Source: Nitrospinaceae bacterium (GTDB taxonomy: Bacteria; Nitrospinota; Nitrospinia; Nitrospinales; VA-1). Taken from it: a DNA stretch of 9,314 nt. The DNA lies in NCBI GenBank assembly GCA_016763735.1, contig JAESTE010000057.1:1-9314 (forward strand), written 5' to 3'. The position numbers were made by a program, and so were the translations under genes. The first letter of the stretch is position 1. Every line of letters starts with the position of its first letter. The notes beneath the pieces are model-generated. The model was not told where the DNA came from. It worked only from the letters and a program-made list of their open reading frames with translations, and made no database searches. Below, piece after piece: positions 1 to 6,132 of the stretch.

Positions 1-866
1 GGATCGAACAATCCATCCAAATCCACCAACCCGCTAATACCATACAACCGCTTCAGGACCTTGCTGCCTTTGGGACTTTTCGATATTTTTTTAAGTCCAT
101 CTCTAAGCTTCGCTTTCAAACCTTCAGGAATATCTTTGCGGACAGATACCGTGTCGTTGGGTATTTCCTTGGTATAGGCAATGACTTTTATCTTTTCAAA
201 TACATCGGGATAAGATTTCGCAACAGCGGCACGAGACCCATCGTAAGCAGCCCCGCCATCGACCTCACCTTTGTATATAGAAAGAACCACCGCGTTATGC
301 GATCCGGCAAATACGGATTTACCAAAAAATGTTTTCGGTTCAAACCCCTTAGAAAGCAATAATGTTTTGGGATACAAATGCCCTGAAGTGGAAGCCGGGT
401 CGACAAAGGCAAACCGTTTGCCCTTCAAATCTTTTAAGGATTGAATGCCGCTGTCAGCGCGTACCGTGATCTGCCCCCGGTAAAAGGGACTGCCAAACCG
501 CTGCACCACCAGCAACAGTTCAACATCATATTTATCTTTGGCCAGGACATAACTGAAAGTCGGCAACCAGCCGATATCGACTTTGCCTGCACCCATGGCT
601 TCGATCACCGCCGCATAACTGGTCGCTACCGAGGTTTTAAAATACAGTCCCGTTTCCTTATGCAACAGGTCGCCAACCTCCCGCCCGCCCTTTACAATGA
701 CCTGTGCATCCCCCGAAGGCACAAACATCATTCGAAGGGGATTTTTGGATGTGCCCAACATCTCTGCCAAAACAGGTTGCGGCAAAATGGCTACCTGCAA
801 AAATATGACAATGAGTAAACAAGCAAATCTAAACGAATAAAAAAGTCGGGAAAGGAAAAAATTCAA
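1..866 (-). CDS. PhnD-family phosphonate/phosphite/phosphate ABC transporter substrate-binding protein (3' end outside window)
   Basis: This open frame of 288 codons runs off the left edge, so the C-terminus is missing; the family is usually about 300 residues, so little is lost. I chose the TTG at 866 because a GGAG (873-876) lies six bases before it, an in-frame stop lies upstream and no ATG occurs before the mature part. It gives a signal peptide with hydrophobic core at residues 15-33 and likely cleavage after VLA (34). Family hallmarks are FVPSGDAQVI (48-57), VDIGW (96-100), VDPASTSGHLYP (155-166) and GSHNAVVLSIYKGEVDGGAAYDGSR (188-212 region), the ligand-binding segments of PhnD/PtxB-type proteins. 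It should act in the periplasm, delivering an oxyanion to an ABC importer. No permease or ATPase is visible, although partners could lie to the left. The exact ligand cannot be read from sequence. Confidence 0.9.
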   Translation of the reverse strand, partial: MNFFLSRLFYSFRFACLLIVIFLQVAILPQPVLAEMLGTSKNPLRMMFVPSGDAQVIVKGGREVGDLLHKETGLYFKTSVATSYAAVIEAMGAGKVDIGWLPTFSYVLAKDKYDVELLLVVQRFGSPFYRGQITVRADSGIQSLKDLKGKRFAFVDPASTSGHLYPKTLLLSKGFEPKTFFGKSVFAGSHNAVVLSIYKGEVDGGAAYDGSRAAVAKSYPDVFEKIKVIAYTKEIPNDTVSVRKDIPEGLKAKLRDGLKKISKSPKGSKVLKRLYGISGLVDLDGLFD

Positions 867-898
867 CGAAGGCTCCGAGAGTAATTTAACTTCCTTAC

Positions 899-904
899 AT
901 TATA
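899..904 (-). promoter_or_regulatory. Candidate -10 box for the PhnD-family gene
   Basis: On the minus strand there is a perfect TATAAT between the cytochrome terminator and the TTG start, which would give a leader of roughly 25 nt. No good -35 hexamer is found 16-18 bases upstream, where the sequence is T-rich, so the promoter may be activator-dependent or weak. Confidence 0.45.
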
Positions 905-932
905 CTATGGAGCGAGGGCAGAAAAACGGCAT

Positions 933-970
933 AAAAAAAGGGGTAAGCCGCATTGCGGCCTACCCCTTTT
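933..970 (-). terminator. Intrinsic terminator of the cytochrome c gene
   Basis: The hairpin pairs GGGGTA (940-945) with TACCCC (961-966) and GCCGC (947-951) with GCGGC (955-959), with one A/C mismatch and an ATT loop. Flanking A and T runs extend the stem. On the minus strand it is followed by a run of seven T, 14 bases after the cytochrome stop codon. It insulates the PhnD-family gene from cytochrome transcription. Confidence 0.9.
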
Positions 971-983
971 AAAAAATCTCAGC

Positions 984-1418
984 TTATTTTACCCATTCAG
1001 AACGGATGAATTTAATTACATCCCAGATTTGCTTGTCTTTCAAAGTTTTACCATGGCCAACCATACCTGTTCCCTTGGAACCATTTTTGATGATATGGAA
1101 CATCTGACCAGCAGAAACCTTTTTCATGGTCTCAGCACATGTGAAATTACGAGGATTCGGTTTCAGAGCTTTACCTAATTTTCCAGCTCCATCACCTTTT
1201 TTGCCATGACACATTTTGCAAGCCATTGGCTTTGCGGTTTTCATATAAATTTTCTTACCGTTAGCTGCATTAGCCTTGGCTGTCTTATCTTTTTTAGAAA
1301 TGCTGCCAGGAGCCGATTTGGTTTTACGAGGCTGCGGACATTTGCCACCAGCGAAAGCAGAACTAACCGTGAACAAACTGAATATTACCAATACACTTAA
1401 AATTAAAGCCTTTTTCAT
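984..1418 (-). CDS. Secreted class I monohaem cytochrome c
   Basis: A 144-residue protein with a clear signal peptide (K2-K3, hydrophobic 4-20, cleavage after AFA at 23), so it is periplasmic. The single haem site is CKMCH at 67-71, with H71 as proximal ligand; the distal ligand is probably M119 in GTGMVGHG. The C-terminal helix KQIWDVIKFIRSEW (129-142) is typical of class I cytochromes that shuttle electrons between membrane complexes. Mature residues are very lysine-rich, especially 26-64, which forms a basic N-terminal extension before the haem domain. Two further cysteines, C27 and C94, could form a disulfide. AGGAG (1427-1431) lies nine bases before the ATG. It is a single-gene unit with its own promoter and terminator. 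Redox partners are not visible. Confidence 0.92.
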   Translation of the reverse strand: MKKALILSVLVIFSLFTVSSAFAGGKCPQPRKTKSAPGSISKKDKTAKANAANGKKIYMKTAKPMACKMCHGKKGDGAGKLGKALKPNPRNFTCAETMKKVSAGQMFHIIKNGSKGTGMVGHGKTLKDKQIWDVIKFIRSEWVK

Positions 1419-1426
1419 TAAACAAT

Positions 1427-1431
1427 CTCCT
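1427..1431 (-). promoter_or_regulatory. Ribosome binding site of the cytochrome c gene
   Basis: AGGAG on the minus strand within the longer GAGGAG, eight to nine bases before the ATG at 1418. It fixes that start, which also gives the signal peptide. Confidence 0.8.
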
Positions 1432-1553
1432 CTTTAAAATAGTGGATCAAAGCTTATCTAAAAACCCAAATTACCGGTTTGTTGCATATTTAAAAATAGA
1501 TTTCCCAAATCTGAGCGGCAAAAAAATCAATTGAACCAGCCCATGACCACACC

Positions 1554-1565
1554 CCCTTTAAAGGG
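1554..1565. repeat. Perfect 12-bp palindrome CCCTTTAAAGGG in the cytochrome leader
   Basis: The symmetric sequence lies about 20 bases downstream of the predicted transcription start of the cytochrome gene. Its place would suit a repressor operator or a protein-binding site, but no regulator is known and a 12-bp palindrome can arise by chance in AT-rich DNA. Confidence 0.4.
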
Positions 1566-1588
1566 CAAATGCTTAACGGGAAAGGCGC

Positions 1589-1616
1589 ATTATAGTCCAT
1601 TCGCTTTTTCTGTCAA
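1589..1616 (-). promoter_or_regulatory. Consensus sigma70 promoter for cytochrome c
   Basis: On the minus strand TTGACA (1611-1616) and TATAAT (1589-1594) both match the sigma70 consensus at all six positions, with a 16-bp spacer. Transcription should start near 1582, leaving a leader of about 163 nt before the ATG at 1418. This implies strong, housekeeping-type expression. Confidence 0.85.
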
Positions 1617-1837
1617 TAAAAAATCCATAACTAAAAACCCGTATTTCACAGGAAATTAAAGGGGGAATTGCCGAGAAAAACTTGCGGCATTGGGAAACAT
1701 TCTCAGGAAATTCAACAGGTTTTTTTCAATATTATTTACAATTTTCAGATTCAACAATAAATTAACTTATCGCAAATTTTTTCAATCATTTGGGTTTTTT
1801 ATTGCGTCTGATTCCATAGCGTTTCGGGCAATTTTTC

Positions 1838-1866
1838 TTGCTCGGAACTGTCGAATCAAGTATGAT
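1838..1866 (+). promoter_or_regulatory. Candidate promoter for the KamA-family gene
   Basis: TTGCTC (1838-1843, three of six consensus bases) is followed after 17 bp by TATGAT (1861-1866, five of six). Start of transcription would be near 1873, with a leader of about 190 nt holding three inverted repeats. The -35 is weak, so this is a suggestion only. Confidence 0.4.
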
Positions 1867-1892
1867 TTGACCATAAATTTGAACCCACATTT

Positions 1893-1918
1893 ACAAGGCT
1901 AAAGTTAATCAGCCTTGT
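1893..1918. repeat. Inverted repeat (hairpin) in the KamA-family leader
   Basis: ACAAGGCT (1893-1900) pairs perfectly with AGCCTTGT (1911-1918) around a 10-nt loop. There is no T-run after it on either strand, so it is not a standard terminator. Confidence 0.6.
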
Positions 1919-1928
1919 GCTTAAATAG

Positions 1929-1980
1929 TCCCCTCCTAAAGAATTTAATGTTCTATTTTCCTCTATTTTGAGGAAGGGGA
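1929..1980 (+). repeat. Nested inverted repeat in the KamA-family leader
   Basis: An inner stem TTCCTC (1958-1963)/GAGGAA (1970-1975) competes with an outer stem in which TCCCCT plus CCT (1929-1937) pairs with AGG, a bulged A and AGGGGA (1971-1980). The TCCCC stretch could also pair with the G-rich ribosome binding site of the downstream gene. Confidence 0.4.
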
Positions 1981-1996
1981 TTGGTTTTGCTCGTTT

Positions 1997-2019
1997 GAGT
2001 TTTTTTCGAAAAAAAACTC
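1997..2019. repeat. AT-rich inverted repeat upstream of the KamA-family gene
   Basis: GAG plus seven T, then CG, eight A and CTC form a nearly perfect palindrome ending about 45 bases before the start codon. The T-run is inside the stem rather than after it, so it is not a classical terminator. Confidence 0.55.
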
Positions 2020-2053
2020 GATGAAAGACAGAATGTTAACTATTTTACAGGGG

Positions 2054-2057
2054 GGAG
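2054..2057 (+). promoter_or_regulatory. Ribosome binding site of the KamA-family gene
   Basis: GGAG at the end of a run of six G (2050-2055), seven bases before the ATG at 2065. This strong site supports the chosen start. Confidence 0.8.
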
Positions 2058-2064
2058 TGATTCA

Positions 2065-3231
2065 ATGAATGCTTTACTCAAACACCTCAGTTCAAAATTT
2101 AAAAAAATCAAATATCTAACGAAACTTGAGCAGATTCCTCAATTGACCGATTCAGAACGTGAGGATATGCAGAAAGTGAATGATAAGTTTGTTTTCCGCA
2201 CCAACGACTATTATCAGTCTCTGATCGATTGGGACGACCCAAACGACCCCATTAAGCGCATTATAATGCCCGATGTCGAAGAGTTGAATGAATGGGGTCA
2301 GCTTGATGCTTCCAATGAAGAAAAATACACGAAAGTCCACGGTTTAGAACATAAATATACCTCGACTGCATTATTGTTGGTTAATGAAGTCTGTGCTGCC
2401 TATTGTCGCTTCTGTTTTCGTAAACGGCTGTTTATGAACGAGAATGATGAAGTCACTAAAGATATTAGCGAAGGTCTGGAGTACATAAAAAATAACAAGG
2501 AAATCAATAATGTTTTGCTAACGGGCGGCGATCCTATGATCCTTTCCACCAGCAAACTGGAACCGATTATCCAACAGCTCCGCGAAATTGATCATGTAAA
2601 GATCATTCGCATTGGCACCAAGGTTCCGGCCTTTAATCCGTTTCGGATTTTAAACGATCCGTCTTTGCTTAAAATGTTCCGCAAATACAGCACCAGCGAA
2701 AAGAGAATCTATGTCATGGCGCATTTCAATCATCCGCGAGAACTTACGCCACAGGCAATTGATGGACTCAACGCTTTGATGGATGCGGGAGTCTCACTGG
2801 TCAACCAAACACCTATGGTAAAAGGAGTCAATGACGACCCCGATGTGCTGGCCGAACTATTCTCCAAGCTTTCTTTCATAGGTGTTCCGCCATACTATGT
2901 ATTTTTGTGTCGCCCGACTCTCGGTAATGAAACTTATTCTATTCCCGTTGAAAGGGGTTATGAAATTTTTGAAAAGGCACGAATACGTTGTTCCGGTCTT
3001 GCTAAAAGAGCTCGCCTTGTCATGTCCCATGAATCGGGGAAAATAGAAGTTGTGGGAATGACTGAAGAACAAATTTTCTTCAAATATGCACGTGCCGCAA
3101 ACGAGGAAGATAACGCTCGTTTTTTGGCGTTCTATAGAAACCCCGATGCCGCCTGGTTCGATGATTACAAGGAAGCCAGTGAAGAGTTTTCATTATTTGC
3201 AAATAACGAAACCAGCGGGGTTGCTAATTAA
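2065..3231 (+). CDS. KamA-family radical SAM/PLP aminomutase-like protein
   Basis: A 388-residue cytoplasmic protein with the family's layout: N-terminal segment with TNDYYQSLID and DPNDPIKR (46-65), radical SAM cluster C110-C114-C117 in CAAYCRFCFRKR, the SAM-binding LLTGGDPMIL (151-160), and MAHFNHPRELT (218-228). K326 in HESGKIEVVG aligns with the PLP lysine of lysine 2,3-aminomutase. Compared with clostridial KamA (416 residues, recalled from memory), the zinc-binding C-terminal cysteines are absent and the helper cysteine in VND-C is an Asp (257). The two aspartates that bind the lysine side chain are also missing: one becomes R283 in LCRPTLG, the other falls in VMSH (319-322). It is longer than EpmB (about 340) and has no acetyltransferase neighbour of the AblB type. 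The fold and chemistry are secure, the substrate is not. Confidence 0.88.
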   Translation: MNALLKHLSSKFKKIKYLTKLEQIPQLTDSEREDMQKVNDKFVFRTNDYYQSLIDWDDPNDPIKRIIMPDVEELNEWGQLDASNEEKYTKVHGLEHKYTSTALLLVNEVCAAYCRFCFRKRLFMNENDEVTKDISEGLEYIKNNKEINNVLLTGGDPMILSTSKLEPIIQQLREIDHVKIIRIGTKVPAFNPFRILNDPSLLKMFRKYSTSEKRIYVMAHFNHPRELTPQAIDGLNALMDAGVSLVNQTPMVKGVNDDPDVLAELFSKLSFIGVPPYYVFLCRPTLGNETYSIPVERGYEIFEKARIRCSGLAKRARLVMSHESGKIEVVGMTEEQIFFKYARAANEEDNARFLAFYRNPDAAWFDDYKEASEEFSLFANNETSGVAN

Positions 3232-3308
3232 AACCGCTTTGTCACCCCATTTCTTCTTTTGTTAAGGTTGGCTAACTCATCTAGAACTGCATTTTTGAAC
3301 TCCCACTG

Positions 3309-5105
3309 ATGGATTTCATATTTTTTCTCCTAATTATTCTGGCTTTCTATAATTCCGGCCAGATCCTCACAAGCAAACTAAAATTCTCCGGACCCGGCGA
3401 AGCATTTTTGTTTTCCACCGCGCTAGGCTCCATTCTAATCTCAGCCATTATTACGGCCTTGGTTTTTTCTGGCGGCATAAGCTCTGCGGTCTGCTGGGTT
3501 ATTCTTGGAGTATTTTTACTCGTCGGATGGAAAAATTTACTACACCTGAAGCAAGCCTTGAATATTTTCATTAGCCAGCAACCCATGGAGGAGGATGGAT
3601 TAAAAAATATGGCGCAGTCGTTTCTCGGGCTCCTCGTTCTTCTTTCTATAGGACTGGCCTTGGCTCCTGCATTTGCAATCGATGCTTTAGTCTATCATCT
3701 AGCCGTGCCGAAAGCTTTCCTGCAAGCGGGGGGATTGGTTAATCTGCCCAACAACATCTATTCCTTTTTCCCTCAGCAAATAGAAATGCTTTATCTTTTT
3801 GCTTTGGCCCTGGGTTCCGATTCGCTGGCACAGCTCACCGGGTTAGGAGTTGTCTTTTTGCTTTTGTTCGCTCTCTGGCAATACTCCAAGCAAAAAGTTG
3901 GCGAAAGTTATGCGTGGCTGACCCCGCTGATTTTTATTTCAACTCCCACTTTTTTCAGTATGGCCTCTTCGGCTTATATCGATCTGCAAGCAGCGGCCTA
4001 TGTTTTCCTGGCTTTTTATTCATGGGAAAACGGATGCACACGAAAACTACCAGCCTGGTTCTTTTTAATGACTCTGTTTACCGGTGCCGCGGTGGCGACC
4101 CAATTTACTACTATCATCATTCTACCCCTGGCATTCTTAGGGCTCGCTATTCACGGTCGTAGTCATAAAAACACGCGCCAGACCGCAGGCCAGTGCCTGG
4201 TGCTGGTACTGGGTTCTTTGCTAATGCTCTCTCCCTGGCTGGCAAGAAACTATTTTTTTACCGGCAACCCGCTATTTTTTATAGATTTTTTGTCTCTCCC
4301 CATCAACCTGACCTTTTTCAGCGAACTGCATTCCCTCTCATTCGATGGTCAAATCGGTATCCTTTATTTATTGCTATTGCCTGCTCTTTTGGGTTTGCGT
4401 CGCGAGTCTCACCCTGCAGTTATTGTGTTTTTGGTGCTGCTGGTTTTCTGGTTTGTCCAGACGCAAACCATTCGCCTTCTTGCACCTGCATTTGCTTTCC
4501 TTTCGGTGCTAATGGTCAGTGGACTCAAACAGCTATTCCAGCAAAACAGTATTGGAAAAAGCGAAAAGTTTTTTTTGACAACGGTTCTGGCACTTGGTTT
4601 GTTGTTCAATACTTCCCTAATAATAAAAGAATGGTTTCGCATTGAGCCGCTTTCTTACCTTCTCAACAAGGAAGATCGAGAACAATTTTTAACACGGCAA
4701 ATCCCTGCTTACCCTACCTATCAGGACGCCAATAAAATATTGACGGAAAAGGACAGGGTCATGCTGATTGATATGAAAAACCTGGAATACTTAATGAACC
4801 AACCTTTCCATAACGATGCTTTTGCCCAGACCTTGACCGAAATTATTGACAAAGGAGTCTATGCGGCCGACATCGCAAATCGACTGCAGACCCGGGGCAT
4901 TAACTATGCCCTGTTCAACTTCTATTATGTTTTTGGAAAGAATTCCGCACTAACATTTGGTGAAAAAGCGATCTTTAAAAACTTCCTAATTCAACACGGG
5001 AAACAACTCTCCGCAAAAAACGGGTTTCTCCTTTACCGCTTTATGCTAGACTCCAATGCTGGAAACCAAAATAAAAACTCAGGCTTTAATTTTGAAGGGC
5101 ATTAA
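3309..5105 (+). CDS. GT-C (family 39-like) integral membrane glycosyltransferase
   Basis: A 598-residue protein with about 12-14 hydrophobic segments through residue 440 and a soluble tail at 442-598, the GT-C plan of enzymes that transfer sugars from polyprenyl-phosphate donors on the outer face of the membrane. After the segment at 103-123 comes AIDALVYHLAVPKAF (123-137), where D125 sits in the first large outer loop as the catalytic acid does in this superfamily. YSFFPQQIEMLYLFALALG (151-169) and SPWLARNYFFTGNPLF (308-323) are typical of large bacterial family 39-like proteins. Acceptor and sugar are unknown. ATG 3309 has no clear ribosome binding site and an in-frame stop lies at 3282, so no longer form exists with a standard start. 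The stop is three bases from the DJ-1 gene, so the two are probably cotranscribed. The preceding 77-nt gap shows no terminator. Confidence 0.78.
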   Translation: MDFIFFLLIILAFYNSGQILTSKLKFSGPGEAFLFSTALGSILISAIITALVFSGGISSAVCWVILGVFLLVGWKNLLHLKQALNIFISQQPMEEDGLKNMAQSFLGLLVLLSIGLALAPAFAIDALVYHLAVPKAFLQAGGLVNLPNNIYSFFPQQIEMLYLFALALGSDSLAQLTGLGVVFLLLFALWQYSKQKVGESYAWLTPLIFISTPTFFSMASSAYIDLQAAAYVFLAFYSWENGCTRKLPAWFFLMTLFTGAAVATQFTTIIILPLAFLGLAIHGRSHKNTRQTAGQCLVLVLGSLLMLSPWLARNYFFTGNPLFFIDFLSLPINLTFFSELHSLSFDGQIGILYLLLLPALLGLRRESHPAVIVFLVLLVFWFVQTQTIRLLAPAFAFLSVLMVSGLKQLFQQNSIGKSEKFFLTTVLALGLLFNTSLIIKEWFRIEPLSYLLNKEDREQFLTRQIPAYPTYQDANKILTEKDRVMLIDMKNLEYLMNQPFHNDAFAQTLTEIIDKGVYAADIANRLQTRGINYALFNFYYVFGKNSALTFGEKAIFKNFLIQHGKQLSAKNGFLLYRFMLDSNAGNQNKNSGFNFEGH

Positions 5106-5108
5106 AAT

Positions 5109-5417
5109 ATGGAGCGGCTTGTAGGAAAAAATATACTGATCATCATCCCCAAAGATTATTATATGGAGAGCGAACTCGATCCGGTTCTTGAGGCTATGAA
5201 ATCGGAGGGAGCTACTGTCATGGTCGCATCCAACAAACTAAAAGAAGCGGTAGGTATGAAAAGCGGTCGCACCACCCCCGATGTATTGATCGTCGATGCC
5301 ATCGAAGGTATTACCGGAGACAGTTATGTTTCCGCAGCCAAAGGAGTACGGCAAATCAAAGGAGTTTTTCATGGAGTCATCGTAATAGGTGGGAACGGTG
5401 CAAGATCCTACTTATGA
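5109..5417 (+). CDS. DJ-1/PfpI family protein, N-terminal part (split gene)
   Basis: This 102-residue frame begins three bases after the glycosyltransferase, with AAGGG (5095-5099) nine bases before the ATG. It is the first half of a DJ-1/PfpI domain: strand KNILIIIPK (7-15), a conserved acid in MESEL (E22 is the likely equivalent of the active-site acid), strand ATVMVAS (35-41), LIVDA (60-64) and VIVIGGNGARSYL (90-102), where the family's GG-x-GA-x-x-YL motif lies. It stops exactly where the nucleophile elbow should follow; that part is found in the next frame. The domain is not expected to fold alone. Either the gene is frameshifted or two chains are made and assemble. The role of the DJ-1 member is unknown; family members include glyoxalases, chaperone-like proteins and proteases. 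Confidence 0.82.
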   Translation: MERLVGKNILIIIPKDYYMESELDPVLEAMKSEGATVMVASNKLKEAVGMKSGRTTPDVLIVDAIEGITGDSYVSAAKGVRQIKGVFHGVIVIGGNGARSYL

Positions 5418-5710
5418 AGGACGAGTTAGTGCGACTTGTTCTTAATGATCGTCACCGATCTAAAATGGTAGTCGCCGCCATCGGCAGTGCCGTGCCCTGC
5501 CTGGGAAAAGCAGAACTGCTGCAAAACATGGAAGTCACGACAGAGCCTGGAAACAAAAAAGCCATCAAGGAATTAGAAGACGCAAAAGCTATTCTGGTCG
5601 ATGAACCTGTCACCTCACACAACCGTGTCTACACGGTTCAGAATGCGGAGGCAATTGCAGCCTTTCTGAACCCTTTCATAGAAGACGTAGCGAAAACCAC
5701 GTTGAAATAG
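5414..5710 (+). CDS. DJ-1/PfpI family protein, C-terminal part (split gene, -1 frame)
   Basis: The second half of the same domain, 98 residues, overlapping the first by the four bases ATGA. No clear ribosome binding site precedes its ATG, so independent starting is doubtful, though stop-start coupling is possible. It contains the nucleophile region MVVAAIGSAVPCLGKAELL (18-36): where active members have Cys after AAI, this protein has G24, and its only cysteine is C29. LVDEPVTSHNRVYTVQNAEA (61-80) and the final helix IAAFLNPFIEDV complete the fold. The conserved motif around the junction is usually YLW followed by acidic residues, and adding one base after the overlapping ATG would recreate a tryptophan codon. 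This suggests a one-base loss in the genome or the assembly. Its end converges on the next gene with 13 bases between them. Confidence 0.8.
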   Translation: MKDELVRLVLNDRHRSKMVVAAIGSAVPCLGKAELLQNMEVTTEPGNKKAIKELEDAKAILVDEPVTSHNRVYTVQNAEAIAAFLNPFIEDVAKTTLK

Positions 5711-5723
5711 AACGAGGCTTTAC

Positions 5724-6080
5724 TTACAAACCTTCCTCTTCCGCGCGGTCCTTATGCATCTTGATAATCTTTATCCGCAATTTGATCGCATCGTTCAAAC
5801 TTTTTACGAGGCGGTCGTTGGCATCTGGGAAATGCAATTTCTGATTGAACTGATCTAAAGAATAAACCTCAAGCACTTTGGCGAATGCCTCATCGACAAA
5901 AGGTCGGGTCATTTGCATCACACCTTCGAAATAGATCGAAATCTTTTCGTGCGCTTCCCAGTTTTCTATAATGAGATTTCTTATCGTTTCCCCTGAAGGC
6001 TCCCCGGACTCCGACGTTCTACCCGCCGGAGTCGAGGTTCCCATGATCTTGTAAACATCAATTTTAAACTCGTTTTCCAT
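5724..6080 (-). CDS. Small DUF4325-like (STAS-like) protein
   Basis: The start at 6080 gives 118 residues. I prefer it to the in-frame ATG at 6146 because AGGA stands six bases before it and because the longer form would begin inside a tandem palindrome and adds 22 unlikely residues. The core reads SGEPSGETIRNLI (26-38), ISIYFEGVMQMTRPFVDEAF (47-66) and HFPDANDRLVKSLNDAIKLRI (84-104 approx). This matches the pattern of DUF4325, a STAS-like fold: a beta strand with an F-x-GV turn, then a helix holding F(V/A)DE(A/L)F. No signal peptide or membrane segment. Members are often small cytoplasmic proteins near regulators, with no settled function. The tail is basic then acidic (KMHKDRAEEEGL). It has its own candidate promoter. 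Family assignment is by recollection of the motif, so moderately sure. Confidence 0.72.
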   Translation of the reverse strand: MENEFKIDVYKIMGTSTPAGRTSESGEPSGETIRNLIIENWEAHEKISIYFEGVMQMTRPFVDEAFAKVLEVYSLDQFNQKLHFPDANDRLVKSLNDAIKLRIKIIKMHKDRAEEEGL

Positions 6081-6103
6081 TCTGTTTCCTGTATCAAAGA
6101 AGA

Positions 6104-6132
6104 ATTTTAAATATTTCCTCCCCGTCACCCAA
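6104..6132 (-). promoter_or_regulatory. Candidate promoter for the DUF4325-like gene
   Basis: On the minus strand TTGGGT (6127-6132) and TAAAAT (6104-6109) are 17 bp apart, matching sigma70 at three and five positions. Start would be near 6097, just 17 nt before the ATG. The -35 lies inside the first copy of the tandem palindrome, which could therefore be an operator. Confidence 0.4.

Larger units (their letters stand above)
1419..2064. other. Gene-free region between cytochrome c and KamA-family genes
   Basis: No convincing coding sequence lies in this AT-rich 646-nt stretch. A 70-codon frame at 1690-1902 is rich in Phe, Ile and Asn, has no ribosome binding site and resembles nothing known to me. 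The region holds the cytochrome promoter and its leader, a perfect palindrome at 1554-1565, a candidate promoter for the KamA-family gene and three inverted repeats in that gene's leader. It serves both flanking divergent genes. Confidence 0.7.

Noticed and set aside
188..412. Open frame of 74 codons on the minus strand
   Set aside because: It is another frame within the PhnD-family gene on the same strand and has no family features.
441..818. Open frame of 125 codons on the plus strand
   Set aside because: It lies opposite the PhnD-family gene, whose translation shows clear family motifs; the plus-strand product is Arg/His/Gln-rich and resembles nothing.
1690..1902. Open frame of 70 codons in the gene-free region
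   Set aside because: No ribosome binding site, composition simply reflects AT-rich DNA, and it runs through the candidate KamA-family promoter.
1997..2019. AT-rich palindrome as a terminator
   Set aside because: The T-run is part of the stem, the pairing is nearly all A-T and no T-run follows the hairpin.
1873..2064. Lysine riboswitch before the KamA-family gene
   Set aside because: The leader lacks the five-helix layout and conserved core I would expect; only simple hairpins are seen.
4193..4645. Open frame of 150 codons inside the glycosyltransferase
   Set aside because: Shadow frame; the glycosyltransferase frame has the continuous membrane pattern and family motifs.
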